Part shown: piece after piece, positions 1-9,194 of the stretch
How positions within the stretch are numbered: position 1 is the stretch's first letter
How the letters are laid out: the number at the start of each line of letters is the position of its first letter
Source of the DNA: Hydrogenovibrio halophilus DSM 15072
Lineage (GTDB): Bacteria; Pseudomonadota; Gammaproteobacteria; Thiomicrospirales; Thiomicrospiraceae
Assembly (NCBI RefSeq): GCF_000384235.1
Contig: NZ_KB913033.1
Coordinates: forward strand, 1,681,164-1,745,163
Direction: 5' to 3'
Length of the DNA: 64,000 nucleotides
Program-made: the position numbers and the translations under genes
Notes under the pieces: model-generated
Seen by the model: the letters and a program-made list of their open reading frames with translations, nothing else
Database searches by the model: none
Told to the model about the DNA's origin: nothing

Positions 1-1
1 A

Positions 2-337
2 CAGCTGGGGTGTGGTCTGGTGGTGATTGACCAGAATGGGGTCATGACCTATGCCAATCAACAGATCAGGACGTATCTGGGGTATGACTGGGACGACATG
101 GCGCTTCAGAATGTGAAGATGCTGATGCCGGACCCCTATCGCAGTCACCATGACAGTTACCTGGAAGATTACCAGAAAGGCGAGAATCAGGGGCTGATTG
201 GCCAGTGGCGGGATGTGACCGCCCAGAAAAAGGACGGTCGCCGCCGCTTGCTGAAACTGAGAACCGAAGAAATCCGCCTGCATAACGAGTGCTATTATCT
301 CGGCTTTTTGAAACCGACGGAGGGCGCACATGAATGA
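2..337 (+). CDS. PAS-domain protein, C-terminal part (cut by window edge)
   Basis: The frame is open from the first bases of the window, so the true start lies upstream. The visible 112 residues hold the second half of a PAS sensor domain: the I-D-x-N-G-V...YANQ strand, an LGY helix, and the later DVTAQKKDG-RR turn followed by a closing strand. PAS domains sense ligands or redox state in the cytoplasm. The stop overlaps the start of the next gene by 8 bases, so the two are probably co-translated and this PAS protein may supply input to the downstream c-di-GMP enzyme. Whether a kinase or another output domain lies upstream cannot be seen. Confidence 0.75.
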   Translation, partial: QLGCGLVVIDQNGVMTYANQQIRTYLGYDWDDMALQNVKMLMPDPYRSHHDSYLEDYQKGENQGLIGQWRDVTAQKKDGRRRLLKLRTEEIRLHNECYYLGFLKPTEGAHE

Positions 338-2519
338 TTCCCGTCGTGTCAGCTGGATTCTGAATGACATCGAAGCCTTTCGTGATGAAAACACGCGTCT
401 GGTGGATGCGCTCAATGCCTGTGAAAGCGAGCGCAGCCTGTTGGGGCAGCAGGTCAGTGAACTGGAAAACGAATTTGAATTGATCGAGCGCGAACACCGT
501 GCTTCGCTGCACAACTCGGATCTGTATCAGAAGATGTTTGACATCAGTCCGGTGCCCAAACTCCTGCTCACGCCCAATATGGACATCATGGTGGCCAATC
601 CCGCGGCGAGAAAGTTTCTGAACCGGGAAATCGACGAATCGGTCAAATCCTTTCGCAAATATTTGCTCAAGGACGACAGTGTGGCGTTCATCAAGGCGTT
701 TCGCCATTGGCAGTTGTCTGAGCGCTTTCCGCCCGAGCAGGTGTTTACCCTCAAAAGCGGTCAGTCGTTTACCGTGGAAATTCAATCATTGGACAATGTG
801 TTTGAGACCACGAAATCTCCTGTGTTCATGGTGTTGTATCCGGTGGATTTCACCCGCATTACCGACCAGACGATGCGCCTGTCGCAACTGGCATTGCAAC
901 AGTTGCGCGAAGCGGTGATGATCACCGACAGCCAAAGCCGCATCATCAGTGTCAATCAGGCCTTTTGTGAAATCACCGGTTATGAGAGTGAAGAGGTGCT
1001 GGGGCACAACCCGTCTGTTTTGAAATCCGGGCGTCAGTCAGACCATTTTTATCAGGATTTGTGGCAGCATCTGCAGGAGCACGGCTGGTGGCATGGTGAA
1101 ATCTGGAACAAACGCAAAAACGGCGATGTGTTTCCCGAATGGCTGCAAATCACCAAGCTTTGGGACAGTTATTCCAACCAGACCTATTATGTGGCCACGT
1201 TTTCGGACATTTCACCCAGAGTGGAAACGCAGAAACGCCTGGACCGTCTGGCCTTTTTTGACAGCCTGACCAATCTGCCCAACCGTTATTCGCTGCACAA
1301 TCATCTCGACAACCTTTTGCTGCGCAAGCGTCAGAAAGACTCCGAGCGGGCTTTTGCCGTGTTGTTTCTGGACCTGGACAAGTTCAAGGAGGTCAACGAT
1401 GCCTATGGTCACAGCGAGGGCGACCGGGTTCTGATTGAGGCGACACAGCGGATCACCGTCAATTTACGGGACGACGATTACGCGGCGCGTATTGGCGGCG
1501 ATGAGTTTGTGGTGGTATTGACCGATCTGGAAGGGGTCGATGTACCGGAGCTTTGTCAGCGGCTGATTACGGCTTTGAATGCGCCGTTCAACATCGGTCC
1601 ACGACAGCACTTTCTGAGCGCTTCCATCGGCATTGCGTGTTACCCGGAACACGGCTTTGAAACCGAAGATCTGCTGCGCCGGGCCGATGCGGCCATGTAT
1701 GGGGCCAAGTCCCTCGGGCGCAATCGCTATCATTGGTTTGATATGGCGCTGGAAGAAAAAACCGCGTCCAATCACGACATGCTTCAGTTGTTGCGTACGG
1801 CCATTGAACAGCCATTAAACGTGATCGAAATGCATTACCAGCCCATTTTCTGCAAAGGTCATCAGTGGCAGGAAGTGGAAGCATTGGTGCGTCTGAAAAA
1901 CGAGCAGGGACTGGTGATGCCGGGGGCGTTCATTGAATTGGCCGAGCATCACGGTTTGATTCAGCCTCTGGGGCTGGCGCTGTTTGAACGCATCTGTGCC
2001 GATCTGGCCGAACACACTTTGCCGGATACGACCCGGGTCGCGGTCAATCTGTCGGTGATGCAGTTTGCCGACGGAGATCTGATTGACTGGCTGGAAGCCT
2101 GTTGTCAGAAGTATGGGGTCGACCTCAAGCGCTTTAATTTTGAGGTGACCGAAACCGCGACCATGGAAAATCTGTCTCTGGTGGCGTCGGGTCTGACCGA
2201 GTTGCGTCAGAAACAGTGTCAGGTGTTGTTGGACGATTTTGGAACCGGTTACGCGTCCCTGTCAATGTTGCGCAATCTGCCGGTGGACATTCTGAAAATC
2301 GACAAGAGTTTTGTTGACGACATCGGTCATTCCAAAGTCGATAACGGTCTGATTGTGGCCATGATTTCCATGGCCCGGGCACTGGGGATGAAAACCATCT
2401 GTGAGGGGGTTGAAACTCGTCAGCAGGCGGACTGGTTGATAGAACAGGGCACGGACTACATGCAAGGGTTTTATTTTCAGCGTCCGCAGCCGCTGTCGCA
2501 GTTGGTGGAGCTGAGATAA
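330..2519 (+). CDS. PAS-GGDEF-EAL bifunctional c-di-GMP signalling protein
   Basis: The 729-residue protein starts with a coiled-coil-like segment (about 12-60), then two PAS-type regions (about 65-165 and 185-300, the second with a typical ITGYESEEVLG helix). A GGDEF domain (about 300-465) has an intact RIGGDEF signature near 387-393, and an EAL domain (about 480-729) has EALVRL near 516, the DDFGTGY motif and a KIDKSF lysine. Both catalytic signatures look intact, so it could both make and degrade cyclic-di-GMP. There is no membrane segment, so it is cytosolic. It follows the PAS gene with an ATGAATGA overlap. Its stop codon lies in a copy of the ACCAGGCCTGGT palindrome. Confidence 0.9.
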   Translation: MNDSRRVSWILNDIEAFRDENTRLVDALNACESERSLLGQQVSELENEFELIEREHRASLHNSDLYQKMFDISPVPKLLLTPNMDIMVANPAARKFLNREIDESVKSFRKYLLKDDSVAFIKAFRHWQLSERFPPEQVFTLKSGQSFTVEIQSLDNVFETTKSPVFMVLYPVDFTRITDQTMRLSQLALQQLREAVMITDSQSRIISVNQAFCEITGYESEEVLGHNPSVLKSGRQSDHFYQDLWQHLQEHGWWHGEIWNKRKNGDVFPEWLQITKLWDSYSNQTYYVATFSDISPRVETQKRLDRLAFFDSLTNLPNRYSLHNHLDNLLLRKRQKDSERAFAVLFLDLDKFKEVNDAYGHSEGDRVLIEATQRITVNLRDDDYAARIGGDEFVVVLTDLEGVDVPELCQRLITALNAPFNIGPRQHFLSASIGIACYPEHGFETEDLLRRADAAMYGAKSLGRNRYHWFDMALEEKTASNHDMLQLLRTAIEQPLNVIEMHYQPIFCKGHQWQEVEALVRLKNEQGLVMPGAFIELAEHHGLIQPLGLALFERICADLAEHTLPDTTRVAVNLSVMQFADGDLIDWLEACCQKYGVDLKRFNFEVTETATMENLSLVASGLTELRQKQCQVLLDDFGTGYASLSMLRNLPVDILKIDKSFVDDIGHSKVDNGLIVAMISMARALGMKTICEGVETRQQADWLIEQGTDYMQGFYFQRPQPLSQLVELR

Positions 2520-2530
2520 CCAGGCCTGGT
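2519..2530. repeat. ACCAGGCCTGGT palindrome, intergenic copy
   Basis: Exact 12-bp palindrome overlapping the last base of the TAA stop of the preceding GGDEF/EAL gene; followed by GAAAA. Confidence 0.95.
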
Positions 2531-2604
2531 GAAAACCATAAAACGATGACCGCTCTGACCAGAATTTGGTATCATCGCGGTTTTGGAGAATGCTGGAGGC
2601 GCGG

Positions 2605-2991
2605 ATGAGTCCTTTACCCGAACATTTGAAGTACGCCGAATCCCATGAATGGGTGTATCTGGATCAGGATGGTCAGGCCGTTGTGGGCATTACCGACTTT
2701 GCGCAGGGTTCGCTGGGCGATCTGATGGACGTCAGTCTGCCTGAAATCGGTGCGATCGTGGCGCAAGGCGATGACGTGATGTCGCTGGAATCGGTCAAGG
2801 TCGCTTCGGACATTTATGCGCCTCTGAGCGGTGAAATCACCGAGGTCAACGACGCGCTGGAAGACGAGCCCGAATTGATCAATGACGAACCCTATGACGG
2901 TGGTTGGCTGTTCAAGCTGACACCCAGTGACACCGAAGAATTGTCTGAACTGATGGACGCCAGTGAGTATGAGCGTATGATCGAACAGTGA
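2605..2991 (+). CDS. gcvH: Glycine cleavage system H protein
   Basis: This is the lipoyl carrier that shuttles the aminomethyl group between the P, T and L proteins of glycine cleavage. The 128-residue protein has the typical N-terminus (KYAESHEW), the GITDFAQGSLGD strand and the lipoylation motif ESVKVAS with the acceptor lysine at residue 65. The start at 2605 is chosen because GGAGG lies at 2595-2599; a further-upstream GTG would add 13 unlikely residues. No gcvP or gcvT is adjacent, so H stands alone here, and a role as a lipoate carrier for other proteins is also possible. A terminator follows. Confidence 0.93.
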   Translation: MSPLPEHLKYAESHEWVYLDQDGQAVVGITDFAQGSLGDLMDVSLPEIGAIVAQGDDVMSLESVKVASDIYAPLSGEITEVNDALEDEPELINDEPYDGGWLFKLTPSDTEELSELMDASEYERMIEQ

Positions 2992-3099
2992 TTGCCCCGT
3001 CCATCGTCTGAGGTCAGAAGCGGCTGAAAACGGCTGAAACGAACGGTCTTTTTACCCCGCTTCCGTTTTGTGCCAGACCTCCCATTACCCCATTTTTAT

Positions 3100-3123
3100 C
3101 GCCCCGATCATTGGGGCGTTTTT
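3100..3123 (+). terminator. Rho-independent terminator after gcvH
   Basis: A GC-rich stem (CGCCCC paired with GGGGCG) with a short loop is followed directly by five T residues. Confidence 0.85.
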
Positions 3124-3189
3124 GATTGAAGGGTCCTTTGAAAGTGTGAAAACATGATCCCTGGGACTCAATACCGTTTAAGGAACATT

Positions 3190-4398
3190 ATGACTGCAAA
3201 CACCATGCCGCAACTGGTGCTGAAAAACCGGGAAGACAAACGTCTGAAACAGGGACATCTGTGGGTTTACAGCAATGAAATCGACATTGAAAAAAGCCCG
3301 CTGAAAAGCTTTGAACTTGGCCAGCTGGTCAAGGTGGTCACGCAGCAGGGTAAGGCGCTGGGCACGGCCTACATCAACCCCAATCAGTTGATCTGTGCGC
3401 GCATGCTGACGCGCAATGACAAGGTTCAGATCAATGAAACCTTTTTCAAAAAGCGGCTTCAAGCGGCGCAGGCCCTGCGCGATGCCATCTATGAGCAGCC
3501 GTTTTACCGTCTGGTGTTTGCCGAATCGGATTTTTTACCAGGCCTGGTGATTGACCGCTTTGATGACGCCCTGGTGGTGCAGATCACGACGGCCGGGATG
3601 GAAGCATTGAAACCCATGCTGATGCAGGTGCTGGAAAACCTGTACCACCCGCGGGTGATGCTGTTTCGCAATGATTTGGCGTCGCGCGAGCAGGAAGGCC
3701 TGGCTCTGGAAAACGATTGGGCGCCCGGTTCCGAGCGCCCGGACACGGTGCCAATGATCGAAAACGGCGCGAAATTTGAGGTGCCGATTGTGGCCGGACA
3801 GAAAACCGGCTGGTTTTACGATCACCGCAGTGCCCGCGCGCAATTGCAGCAGTGGGTCCGCGGCAAACGCGTGCTGGACGTGTTCAGCTATGCCGGTGCC
3901 TGGGGGATTGAAGCCGCGGTGGCCGGGGCCACGGAAGTGACCTGTGTGGACGCGTCAGCCAAGGCGCTGGATTGGGTCGACCAGCATGCGCAACTCAACC
4001 AGGTGGGCGAGCGCCTGACCGGGATTGAAGGCAATGCGTTTGAGGCGTTAAAATCGCTGGCCGCCGAAGGCCACAAATACGATGTGGTGGTGGTGGACCC
4101 GCCGGCCTTCATCAAGCGCAAAAAGGACATGCGTGAAGGCAGTCGTGCCTATCAGCGCCTGAATGAGCTGGCGATCCGTCTGGTGCAGCCGGGCGGTGTG
4201 CTGGTGTCGGCCAGTTGCTCTTTTCATCTTTCTGGCGATGCGTTGCTGAAGCTGACCCAGCAGGCGGCGCGTCAGCACGATCGTCAGTTGCAACTGCTGG
4301 TGCAGGGCCACCAGAGCCCGGATCACCCCGTGCATCCGGCCATTCGTGAAACCGATTACCTGAAAAGTTTCTTTTTTCGGGTGACCGCAACCACTTGA
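3190..4398 (+). CDS. rlmI: 23S rRNA (cytosine) methyltransferase, RlmI family
   Basis: The 402-residue protein is a class I SAM-dependent RNA methyltransferase of the COG1092/RlmI family, which makes m5C in 23S rRNA (position 1962 in E. coli). An N-terminal PUA-like domain (about 5-80, with GHLWVYSNEI) precedes the Rossmann fold. The SAM motif LDVFSYAGAWG lies near 228, DPPAF near 302 and the catalytic-type cysteine in SASCSFH near 342. The start at 3190 is preferred to one 12 codons upstream because AAGGA at 3180-3184 is well spaced. It shares one base (TGATG) with the next gene. An ACCAGGCCTGGT palindrome sits in frame at 3537 and encodes Pro-Gly-Leu-Val. Confidence 0.88.
   Translation: MTANTMPQLVLKNREDKRLKQGHLWVYSNEIDIEKSPLKSFELGQLVKVVTQQGKALGTAYINPNQLICARMLTRNDKVQINETFFKKRLQAAQALRDAIYEQPFYRLVFAESDFLPGLVIDRFDDALVVQITTAGMEALKPMLMQVLENLYHPRVMLFRNDLASREQEGLALENDWAPGSERPDTVPMIENGAKFEVPIVAGQKTGWFYDHRSARAQLQQWVRGKRVLDVFSYAGAWGIEAAVAGATEVTCVDASAKALDWVDQHAQLNQVGERLTGIEGNAFEALKSLAAEGHKYDVVVVDPPAFIKRKKDMREGSRAYQRLNELAIRLVQPGGVLVSASCSFHLSGDALLKLTQQAARQHDRQLQLLVQGHQSPDHPVHPAIRETDYLKSFFFRVTATT
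3537..3548. repeat. ACCAGGCCTGGT palindrome inside rlmI
   Basis: Exact copy after a run of six T; read as Pro-Gly-Leu-Val. Confidence 0.95.
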
Positions 4399-5612
4399 TG
4401 CCCAAAATGACGCCGACCTTTACCCAGCCCACGACAACCACCGCCTGGCAGGTGACGCCACTGGAGCGTCATCTGGCCAGGCAGACCTATTGGGATGCGG
4501 CCACCCAGACCCTGTTGGTGGATGCGCGCGGCTGGCTCAAGGACCAGCCGGGGGTGGTGGACGGTGTGATCACCGTGCCCGGCTGGGATGCGATGATGCT
4601 GTCGAAAGCGCCGATCCCGCGCTACCCGGAACAGCTCAAGGTTCTGGCCTGGCCGGATCACGGCGCTCTGAAAGACTGGCGAAAACCGATTCCGGCCTGG
4701 GTGTGGCAGAGTTGCGCCATGTTTCCCAGTCATCAGCTGCGGTTGCTGCATTTTGTGGGCCGTTATCCGCAATTGCTGGAGCTGCTGGACCACAGCCCGG
4801 TTCTGGCCTGGCAACTGGTCGGCTCGGATTTGAGTGAAAGCGACGTGGTGGCACTGCTGCAGGGCAAACAGACCGACCTGATGGCCGAACTGGGCTGGCC
4901 GGGCAAACGCGAAGCGCTGGCCTTTTTGCGCAAGCTGCGTCTGCGGTTTGTCAATGACGAGCTGGCCAACAGTGTCGAAACCTGTCTGCTGGACGACAGT
5001 CGGTTGCAGGCCCTGCAGGCTCTGCCCAGGGTCAATTCCATGGCGCTGGCGCTGGCCGCGCGCTTTCCGCAGTGGATCGGTACCCGTCTGCACTTAAGCC
5101 TGGCACAACAGCCTTGTCGGCCCATGCAATGTCAGAGTTTGCTGGCCTTGCTGCAGGACATGACCGATTTGATGGCGGCGTTGGATCTGCCTGACTCGGA
5201 GCGAGAAAAAGTCACTCAGTGCCGTTATCTGGTGGAAGTCGAACAGCTGTATCGACTTTGGGCCGATTTGCCGCTTCTGGTCGACACCGAATTTGACCAA
5301 ACCGTTTCGCAGTTGCAACTGACCGAGCGACCGCGTTTGCTGGAAACCAAATCCGAGTGGGAAGCGCTGGGTCGCCTGCAACAGCATGCATGGTGGGTGG
5401 ATTGGGGTCAGGCCAGCGAGCAGGGCGACCAACTGTATGCGTTTGTGCAGCAGGGCGTGGTGCAGGCCGCGCGGATTGACCCGGAAAAGCGCCTGAGCGC
5501 GCCGGCCAAAGCGCTGAAAAAGCTGCGTCAGAACGACAATGCGCTGCCAGAGGCCCAGGCCTGGTCAAAATGGCATCTGTGGCTGGCGGGGCAATCACCG
5601 AAAGAAGACTGA
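4398..5612 (+). CDS. Conserved-looking protein of unknown function
   Basis: I do not recognise this 404-residue protein. It is leucine- and tryptophan-rich, largely helical in appearance, and lacks a signal peptide, membrane helices or an obvious catalytic motif. The start overlaps the rlmI stop by one base (TGATG), which implies translational coupling with the methyltransferase. It has the same GC-rich codon usage as its neighbours and no sign of decay. A one-mismatch copy of the palindrome (CCCAGGCCTGGT, 5554) encodes Gln-Ala-Trp near its C-terminus. It ends four bases from the convergent lysA stop. Confidence 0.8.
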   Translation: MPKMTPTFTQPTTTTAWQVTPLERHLARQTYWDAATQTLLVDARGWLKDQPGVVDGVITVPGWDAMMLSKAPIPRYPEQLKVLAWPDHGALKDWRKPIPAWVWQSCAMFPSHQLRLLHFVGRYPQLLELLDHSPVLAWQLVGSDLSESDVVALLQGKQTDLMAELGWPGKREALAFLRKLRLRFVNDELANSVETCLLDDSRLQALQALPRVNSMALALAARFPQWIGTRLHLSLAQQPCRPMQCQSLLALLQDMTDLMAALDLPDSEREKVTQCRYLVEVEQLYRLWADLPLLVDTEFDQTVSQLQLTERPRLLETKSEWEALGRLQQHAWWVDWGQASEQGDQLYAFVQQGVVQAARIDPEKRLSAPAKALKKLRQNDNALPEAQAWSKWHLWLAGQSPKED

Positions 5613-5624
5613 ATTTCAGTCTTC
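5604..5624. terminator. Hairpin spanning convergent stop codons
   Basis: An eight-base stem (GAAGACTG paired with CAGTCTTC, five-base loop) covers both the 4398-5612 stop and the lysA stop. There is no T tract, so it is at best a weak bidirectional terminator. Confidence 0.5.
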
Positions 5625-6890
5625 GGGCAGGCAGCGTTCGCGGCCCATCAGTTCTTCATACGTTTCTCTGGGCCGGATCACATGGGCCTGGTCGCCATCG
5701 ACCATGATTTCCACCGCCCGTGGACGGGTGTTGTAATTGGAACTCATGGTAAAACCGTAAGCGCCCGCCGACATCACCGCCAGATAGTCATTGGCCTTGA
5801 GCGTCAGCGGACGTTGTTTGCCCAGAAAATCGCCGGTTTCGCATACCGGGCCTACCAGATCCCATTCGGCCTTGAGGCCGTCTTGGTGTTCCACCACCGG
5901 CAGAATCGCCTGCCAGGCGTCGTACAACGCCGGGCGAATCAGGTCGTTCATGGCCGCATCAATGATGGCGAAATGTTTGTGTTCGGTCGGCTTGAGGTAA
6001 GTGACCTGGGTCAGCAAGGCACCGGCATTGCCGGCAATGGCGCGTCCCGGCTCAATCAGCACTTCGCAGTCCGGGTCGTTGAGGGTCCGCAGCAGCGCGT
6101 CGATGTAGACACCGATTTCCGGTGGCTGTTCGTCGTGATAATGAATGCCCAGTCCGCCGCCCAGATCCAGATGCTGAATCACAATGCCCTGATCGGCCAA
6201 TTGCGCTTTCAGGGCCAAGACCCGTTCCAGTGCGTCGACAAAGGGCGCGATTTCGGTCAGTTGGGAGCCGATGTGGCAATCGATGCCGGTCACTTTGATC
6301 TGTGACATCTCCGCAGCGCGTGCATAAAGCGCGGGGGCTTCGTTGATGTCGACTCCGAATTTGTTGTCTTTGAGTCCGGTGGAAATGTAAGGATGGGTTT
6401 TGGCGTCCACATCCGGGTTGACCCGAATGGAGATGGGGGCGATGCAGTCCATTTCCTGCGCCACCATCTGCAGACGTTCGAGTTCGCTGTGGGATTCAAT
6501 GTTGAAACAGCGGATGCCCACTTCCAGCGCCCGGGCCATTTCGTTGGCGGTTTTGGCCACGCCCGAAAACACGATTTTTTTGGGGTCGCCCCCGGCCTTG
6601 AGCACCCGTTCCAGTTCGCCCTGAGAGACAATGTCAAAGCCGGAACCCAGTCGGGCCAGCTGGTTGAGCACCGCAATGTTGGAATTGGCCTTGACCGCAT
6701 AACAGACCAGATGCGGCTGATGGCCGAAAGCGCGGTCAAAGCGTTGCCAGTTGGCGACCAGCGCCGACCTGGAATACACATACAATGGCGTGCCGTACTG
6801 ATCGGCCAGTCTGGCCAGATCGACCTGTTCCACGCTCAGGCGCTGGTCGTGATAGGCAAAAGATTCAAAGGCGGTGGGTTGAACGCTCAT
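5616..6890 (-). CDS. lysA: Diaminopimelate decarboxylase
   Basis: This is the PLP enzyme that decarboxylates meso-diaminopimelate to L-lysine, the last step of lysine synthesis. The 424 residues match the usual length. The PLP lysine is K67 in YAVKANSN, and HIGSQ, the glycine-rich LDLGGGLG phosphate-binding loop, CETGDF (substrate-binding cysteine from the neighbouring subunit) and GAYGFTMSSNYN are all present. It follows lptM by 17 bases on the same strand, the arrangement common in gammaproteobacteria. dapF, which often comes next, is absent. Confidence 0.95.
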   Translation of the reverse strand: MSVQPTAFESFAYHDQRLSVEQVDLARLADQYGTPLYVYSRSALVANWQRFDRAFGHQPHLVCYAVKANSNIAVLNQLARLGSGFDIVSQGELERVLKAGGDPKKIVFSGVAKTANEMARALEVGIRCFNIESHSELERLQMVAQEMDCIAPISIRVNPDVDAKTHPYISTGLKDNKFGVDINEAPALYARAAEMSQIKVTGIDCHIGSQLTEIAPFVDALERVLALKAQLADQGIVIQHLDLGGGLGIHYHDEQPPEIGVYIDALLRTLNDPDCEVLIEPGRAIAGNAGALLTQVTYLKPTEHKHFAIIDAAMNDLIRPALYDAWQAILPVVEHQDGLKAEWDLVGPVCETGDFLGKQRPLTLKANDYLAVMSAGAYGFTMSSNYNTRPRAVEIMVDGDQAHVIRPRETYEELMGRERCLPED

Positions 6891-6907
6891 AAGGCTCCTG
6901 TGGCGGA

Positions 6908-7048
6908 TTATTCGGATGAGTGGCTGACGTCAGCCGGTTGCGTGTCCGCAGGCTTTGCGCTATTCTCAGGTGGCGGCTGAAGTGGGCCTTTGCGACCGCA
7001 GGCGCTCAGCCCCAGCATGACAATCAGGGCAATGGATATGGATTTCAT
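6908..7048 (-). CDS. lptM: Small lipoprotein LptM (YifL-like)
   Basis: A 46-residue protein with a short signal peptide ending in the lipobox LSAC, followed at once by GRKGPL, the conserved motif of the LptM/YifL family. These lipoproteins associate with the LptDE complex that inserts lipopolysaccharide into the outer membrane. The mature part is proline- and alanine-rich and probably disordered. Its position directly upstream of lysA supports the assignment. The gene is easy to miss because of its length. Confidence 0.85.
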   Translation of the reverse strand: MKSISIALIVMLGLSACGRKGPLQPPPENSAKPADTQPADVSHSSE

Positions 7049-7118
7049 GGCGTTTCCTGAAAAGCGTCGTGAAGCCCGTTATTTTATCGAAATTCGCTCA
7101 GAATGAAAGGAAATATGG

Positions 7119-7787
7119 ATGCATAAAACGCAGACCCCAACCGCCGTGATTCTGGAACCGTCTTGTGAAGCCAGCGCCTGTGTGATCTGGTTGCACGGCC
7201 TGGGAGCCGACGGCCACGATTTTGAAGGGCTGGTGCCGCAGCTGGGATTGCCGGCAGCGCATTCGGTGCGTTTTGTGTTTCCGCATGCGCCGGTTCAGCC
7301 GGTGACCATCAACCTGGGCGAATCGATGCGGGCCTGGTACGACATTCGTTCCATGGATTTGCAGGCCGACGTGGACTGGCCGGGCGTGGACACCAGCGTG
7401 GCACGGGTTCAGCAACTCATGTCCGAGCAGGTTCAGGCGGGCATTCCCGCCGAACGTCTGCTGATCGCCGGGTTTTCGCAAGGCGGACTGGTGGCGTTGG
7501 AAGCGGCCATGTCGTTTGAGTCGTCGTTGGCCGGGATTCTGGCATTGTCCACCTATTGGCCGCAACGCCCGAATCCGCAGACTGGGGTGCAGCCGCTGAC
7601 CACGCCCGTGATGATCGCGCATGGCCTCTATGATCCGATTTGCCCCTGCACTTTGTCCGAGCAAACCCGTCAGCGCTGCCTTGAGGCCGGGTTTGATCCG
7701 CTTTATCACACCTATCCGATGCAGCACGAAGTCTGTGCCGAAGAGGTCGGGGACATCCGCGCGTTTTTGAACAAGGCGCTGGGATAA
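7119..7787 (+). CDS. Carboxylesterase/lysophospholipase-like alpha/beta hydrolase
   Basis: The 222-residue protein belongs to the carboxylesterase type 2 family (EstB/acyl-protein thioesterase-like). HGLGADGHDF near 26-35 forms the oxyanion region, GFSQGG carries the nucleophile S120, and D172 (GLYDP) and H203 (MQHEV) complete the triad. There is no signal peptide, so it is probably cytosolic and acts on short acyl esters; the physiological substrate is unknown. It is transcribed divergently from lptM-lysA. Confidence 0.88.
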   Translation: MHKTQTPTAVILEPSCEASACVIWLHGLGADGHDFEGLVPQLGLPAAHSVRFVFPHAPVQPVTINLGESMRAWYDIRSMDLQADVDWPGVDTSVARVQQLMSEQVQAGIPAERLLIAGFSQGGLVALEAAMSFESSLAGILALSTYWPQRPNPQTGVQPLTTPVMIAHGLYDPICPCTLSEQTRQRCLEAGFDPLYHTYPMQHEVCAEEVGDIRAFLNKALG

Positions 7788-7799
7788 ATATCGCTGATT

Positions 7800-8225
7800 T
7801 TAAATCATGCCTCTTTTGCGTGCCATTCTCAAATACTCGTGCTGAACGCTTTCTACCTTCTTGAGCCAGTCATAGAAAAAAGGGTAATTCCGCTGGGTGA
7901 GACGCTTCATTTGCTGAAGATTGGTTTCGGGCTCCTCAAGCGCCCATCCAGCGATATCCAAAAGTTTTTTGATGTATTTGGGCGGCATGGACGTATCAAT
8001 GACAAAGTAACTGACCTTCGTCAGAATCACCGCATCCAGAACCTGATTCCATTGACTGGGCGTGAGATCGAAATCTTCACTCATGCGCTTGTCCGGACCG
8101 AATTGGCGCATGTCCATCAATTGCCGCAAACGGTAAAACTGCAAAAGGCTGGCGGCTGCTTCACGGGTAACGGGAGGCAGTTCATCCAGAAAATTGGCTT
8201 CGAATTCATGGTTCATTCCCGGCAT
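7800..8225 (-). CDS. Unknown 141-residue protein, partner gene of a PilZ-like protein
   Basis: No family recognised. The protein is helical and rich in charged and aromatic residues, with no signal or membrane segment. GGGAGAAG sits just upstream of the chosen ATG. It lies 15 bases downstream of the PilZ-like gene on the same strand, so the two are very likely co-transcribed, and a role in the same c-di-GMP-linked process is a reasonable guess. Codon usage matches the surroundings. Confidence 0.75.
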   Translation of the reverse strand: MPGMNHEFEANFLDELPPVTREAAASLLQFYRLRQLMDMRQFGPDKRMSEDFDLTPSQWNQVLDAVILTKVSYFVIDTSMPPKYIKKLLDIAGWALEEPETNLQQMKRLTQRNYPFFYDWLKKVESVQHEYLRMARKRGMI

Positions 8226-8240
8226 GGCTTCTCCCTGTTT

Positions 8241-9185
8241 TTATAATTGAAAATCCATGCATTCTTCGATTTCGTAGCGTTGGATCTGATTCTGTAGAAA
8301 GTCCTGCTTCTGACCGTTTGGAAAATCGAAGTTGATGGCCACGCGTTCTTCGTGATGGCTGTCAATGCTGCGGGTGTCTACCACCGTGCCTTCGAATTCC
8401 AGAACCTTGTCCTGGTCTGGAAAATACAGAAACACATCCACCTTCTCAAATTGGGTAAACCGCTTTTTGTAACGGATGGCAATGCCCGAAGCGCTGATGT
8501 TTACCTTCATCCGTGGCCACTCGTCCGGGTAATGGCGCAAGATGTTGTCATCGTTGAGTTGCCGGTAGGCATTCAGGTGTGCATTGACAAACTGAACCAG
8601 ATGAACAATGGCCTGGATCAAGGGAATTTTGTCGAAATTGCTTTTGGATGTCAGCATTTCCAGCGTTTCATCGATTTTGTAGCCGAGGGGCAGATGGCGA
8701 TTGGCCTCAAAGTAATCGGGTTTGGAATGCCTGGCCGAGTTGAACATCGATTTCAGGTACGCCAGAAATTTTTCTTCAAGCATTTTGAAGTAACGGTAGG
8801 TTTTGGGCGAGGAAGGCAGCAATTCCTCAATTGCGGAAAACCCTTCTATGTCGGATTGCAGGCGAAACAGATACTGTGGGTCTTTTGCCGGATTAAGGCC
8901 TTTGGCCATCATTTGTGTCGCATCACCAAAAAATTCAATGTAGTCAATGACCTCCTTGAACATCTTGGTGACCACGACCTTCTGATCCTGAACTTTGTTC
9001 ACCCAGTAAAGGGTTTCGTTTTTTTCGTTTTCGATGTACCGACGCAGTGTTGGAGGGAAGTAATCCAGCCCGGAGGCGTAAATTTCACGATCACGGATCG
9101 GTGAAGCCGGTGTGACGAAGGTCTTGACCGGCATGTCGATCCGATAAAAACGTCGGGCATTGCCTTTTTGAAACCAGCGATTCAC
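8241..9185 (-). CDS. PilZ-type c-di-GMP receptor-like protein with a large insertion
   Basis: The 314-residue protein shows both halves of the PilZ c-di-GMP binding signature, but far apart. The arginine motif RRFYR is at residues 11-15 and the N-x-S-x-x-G motif (NISASG) near 228-233, followed by PilZ-like strands (VDVFLYFPDQ, LEFEGTVV). About 210 mainly helical residues separate them. In standard PilZ domains the two motifs are only about 25-35 residues apart, so either the domain carries an insertion or the first motif is a coincidence. No catalytic domain or membrane helix is visible. It precedes the 141-residue gene in a two-gene unit. Confidence 0.75.
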   Translation of the reverse strand: MNRWFQKGNARRFYRIDMPVKTFVTPASPIRDREIYASGLDYFPPTLRRYIENEKNETLYWVNKVQDQKVVVTKMFKEVIDYIEFFGDATQMMAKGLNPAKDPQYLFRLQSDIEGFSAIEELLPSSPKTYRYFKMLEEKFLAYLKSMFNSARHSKPDYFEANRHLPLGYKIDETLEMLTSKSNFDKIPLIQAIVHLVQFVNAHLNAYRQLNDDNILRHYPDEWPRMKVNISASGIAIRYKKRFTQFEKVDVFLYFPDQDKVLEFEGTVVDTRSIDSHHEERVAINFDFPNGQKQDFLQNQIQRYEIEECMDFQL

Positions 9186-9194
9186 TGTGAGCTC

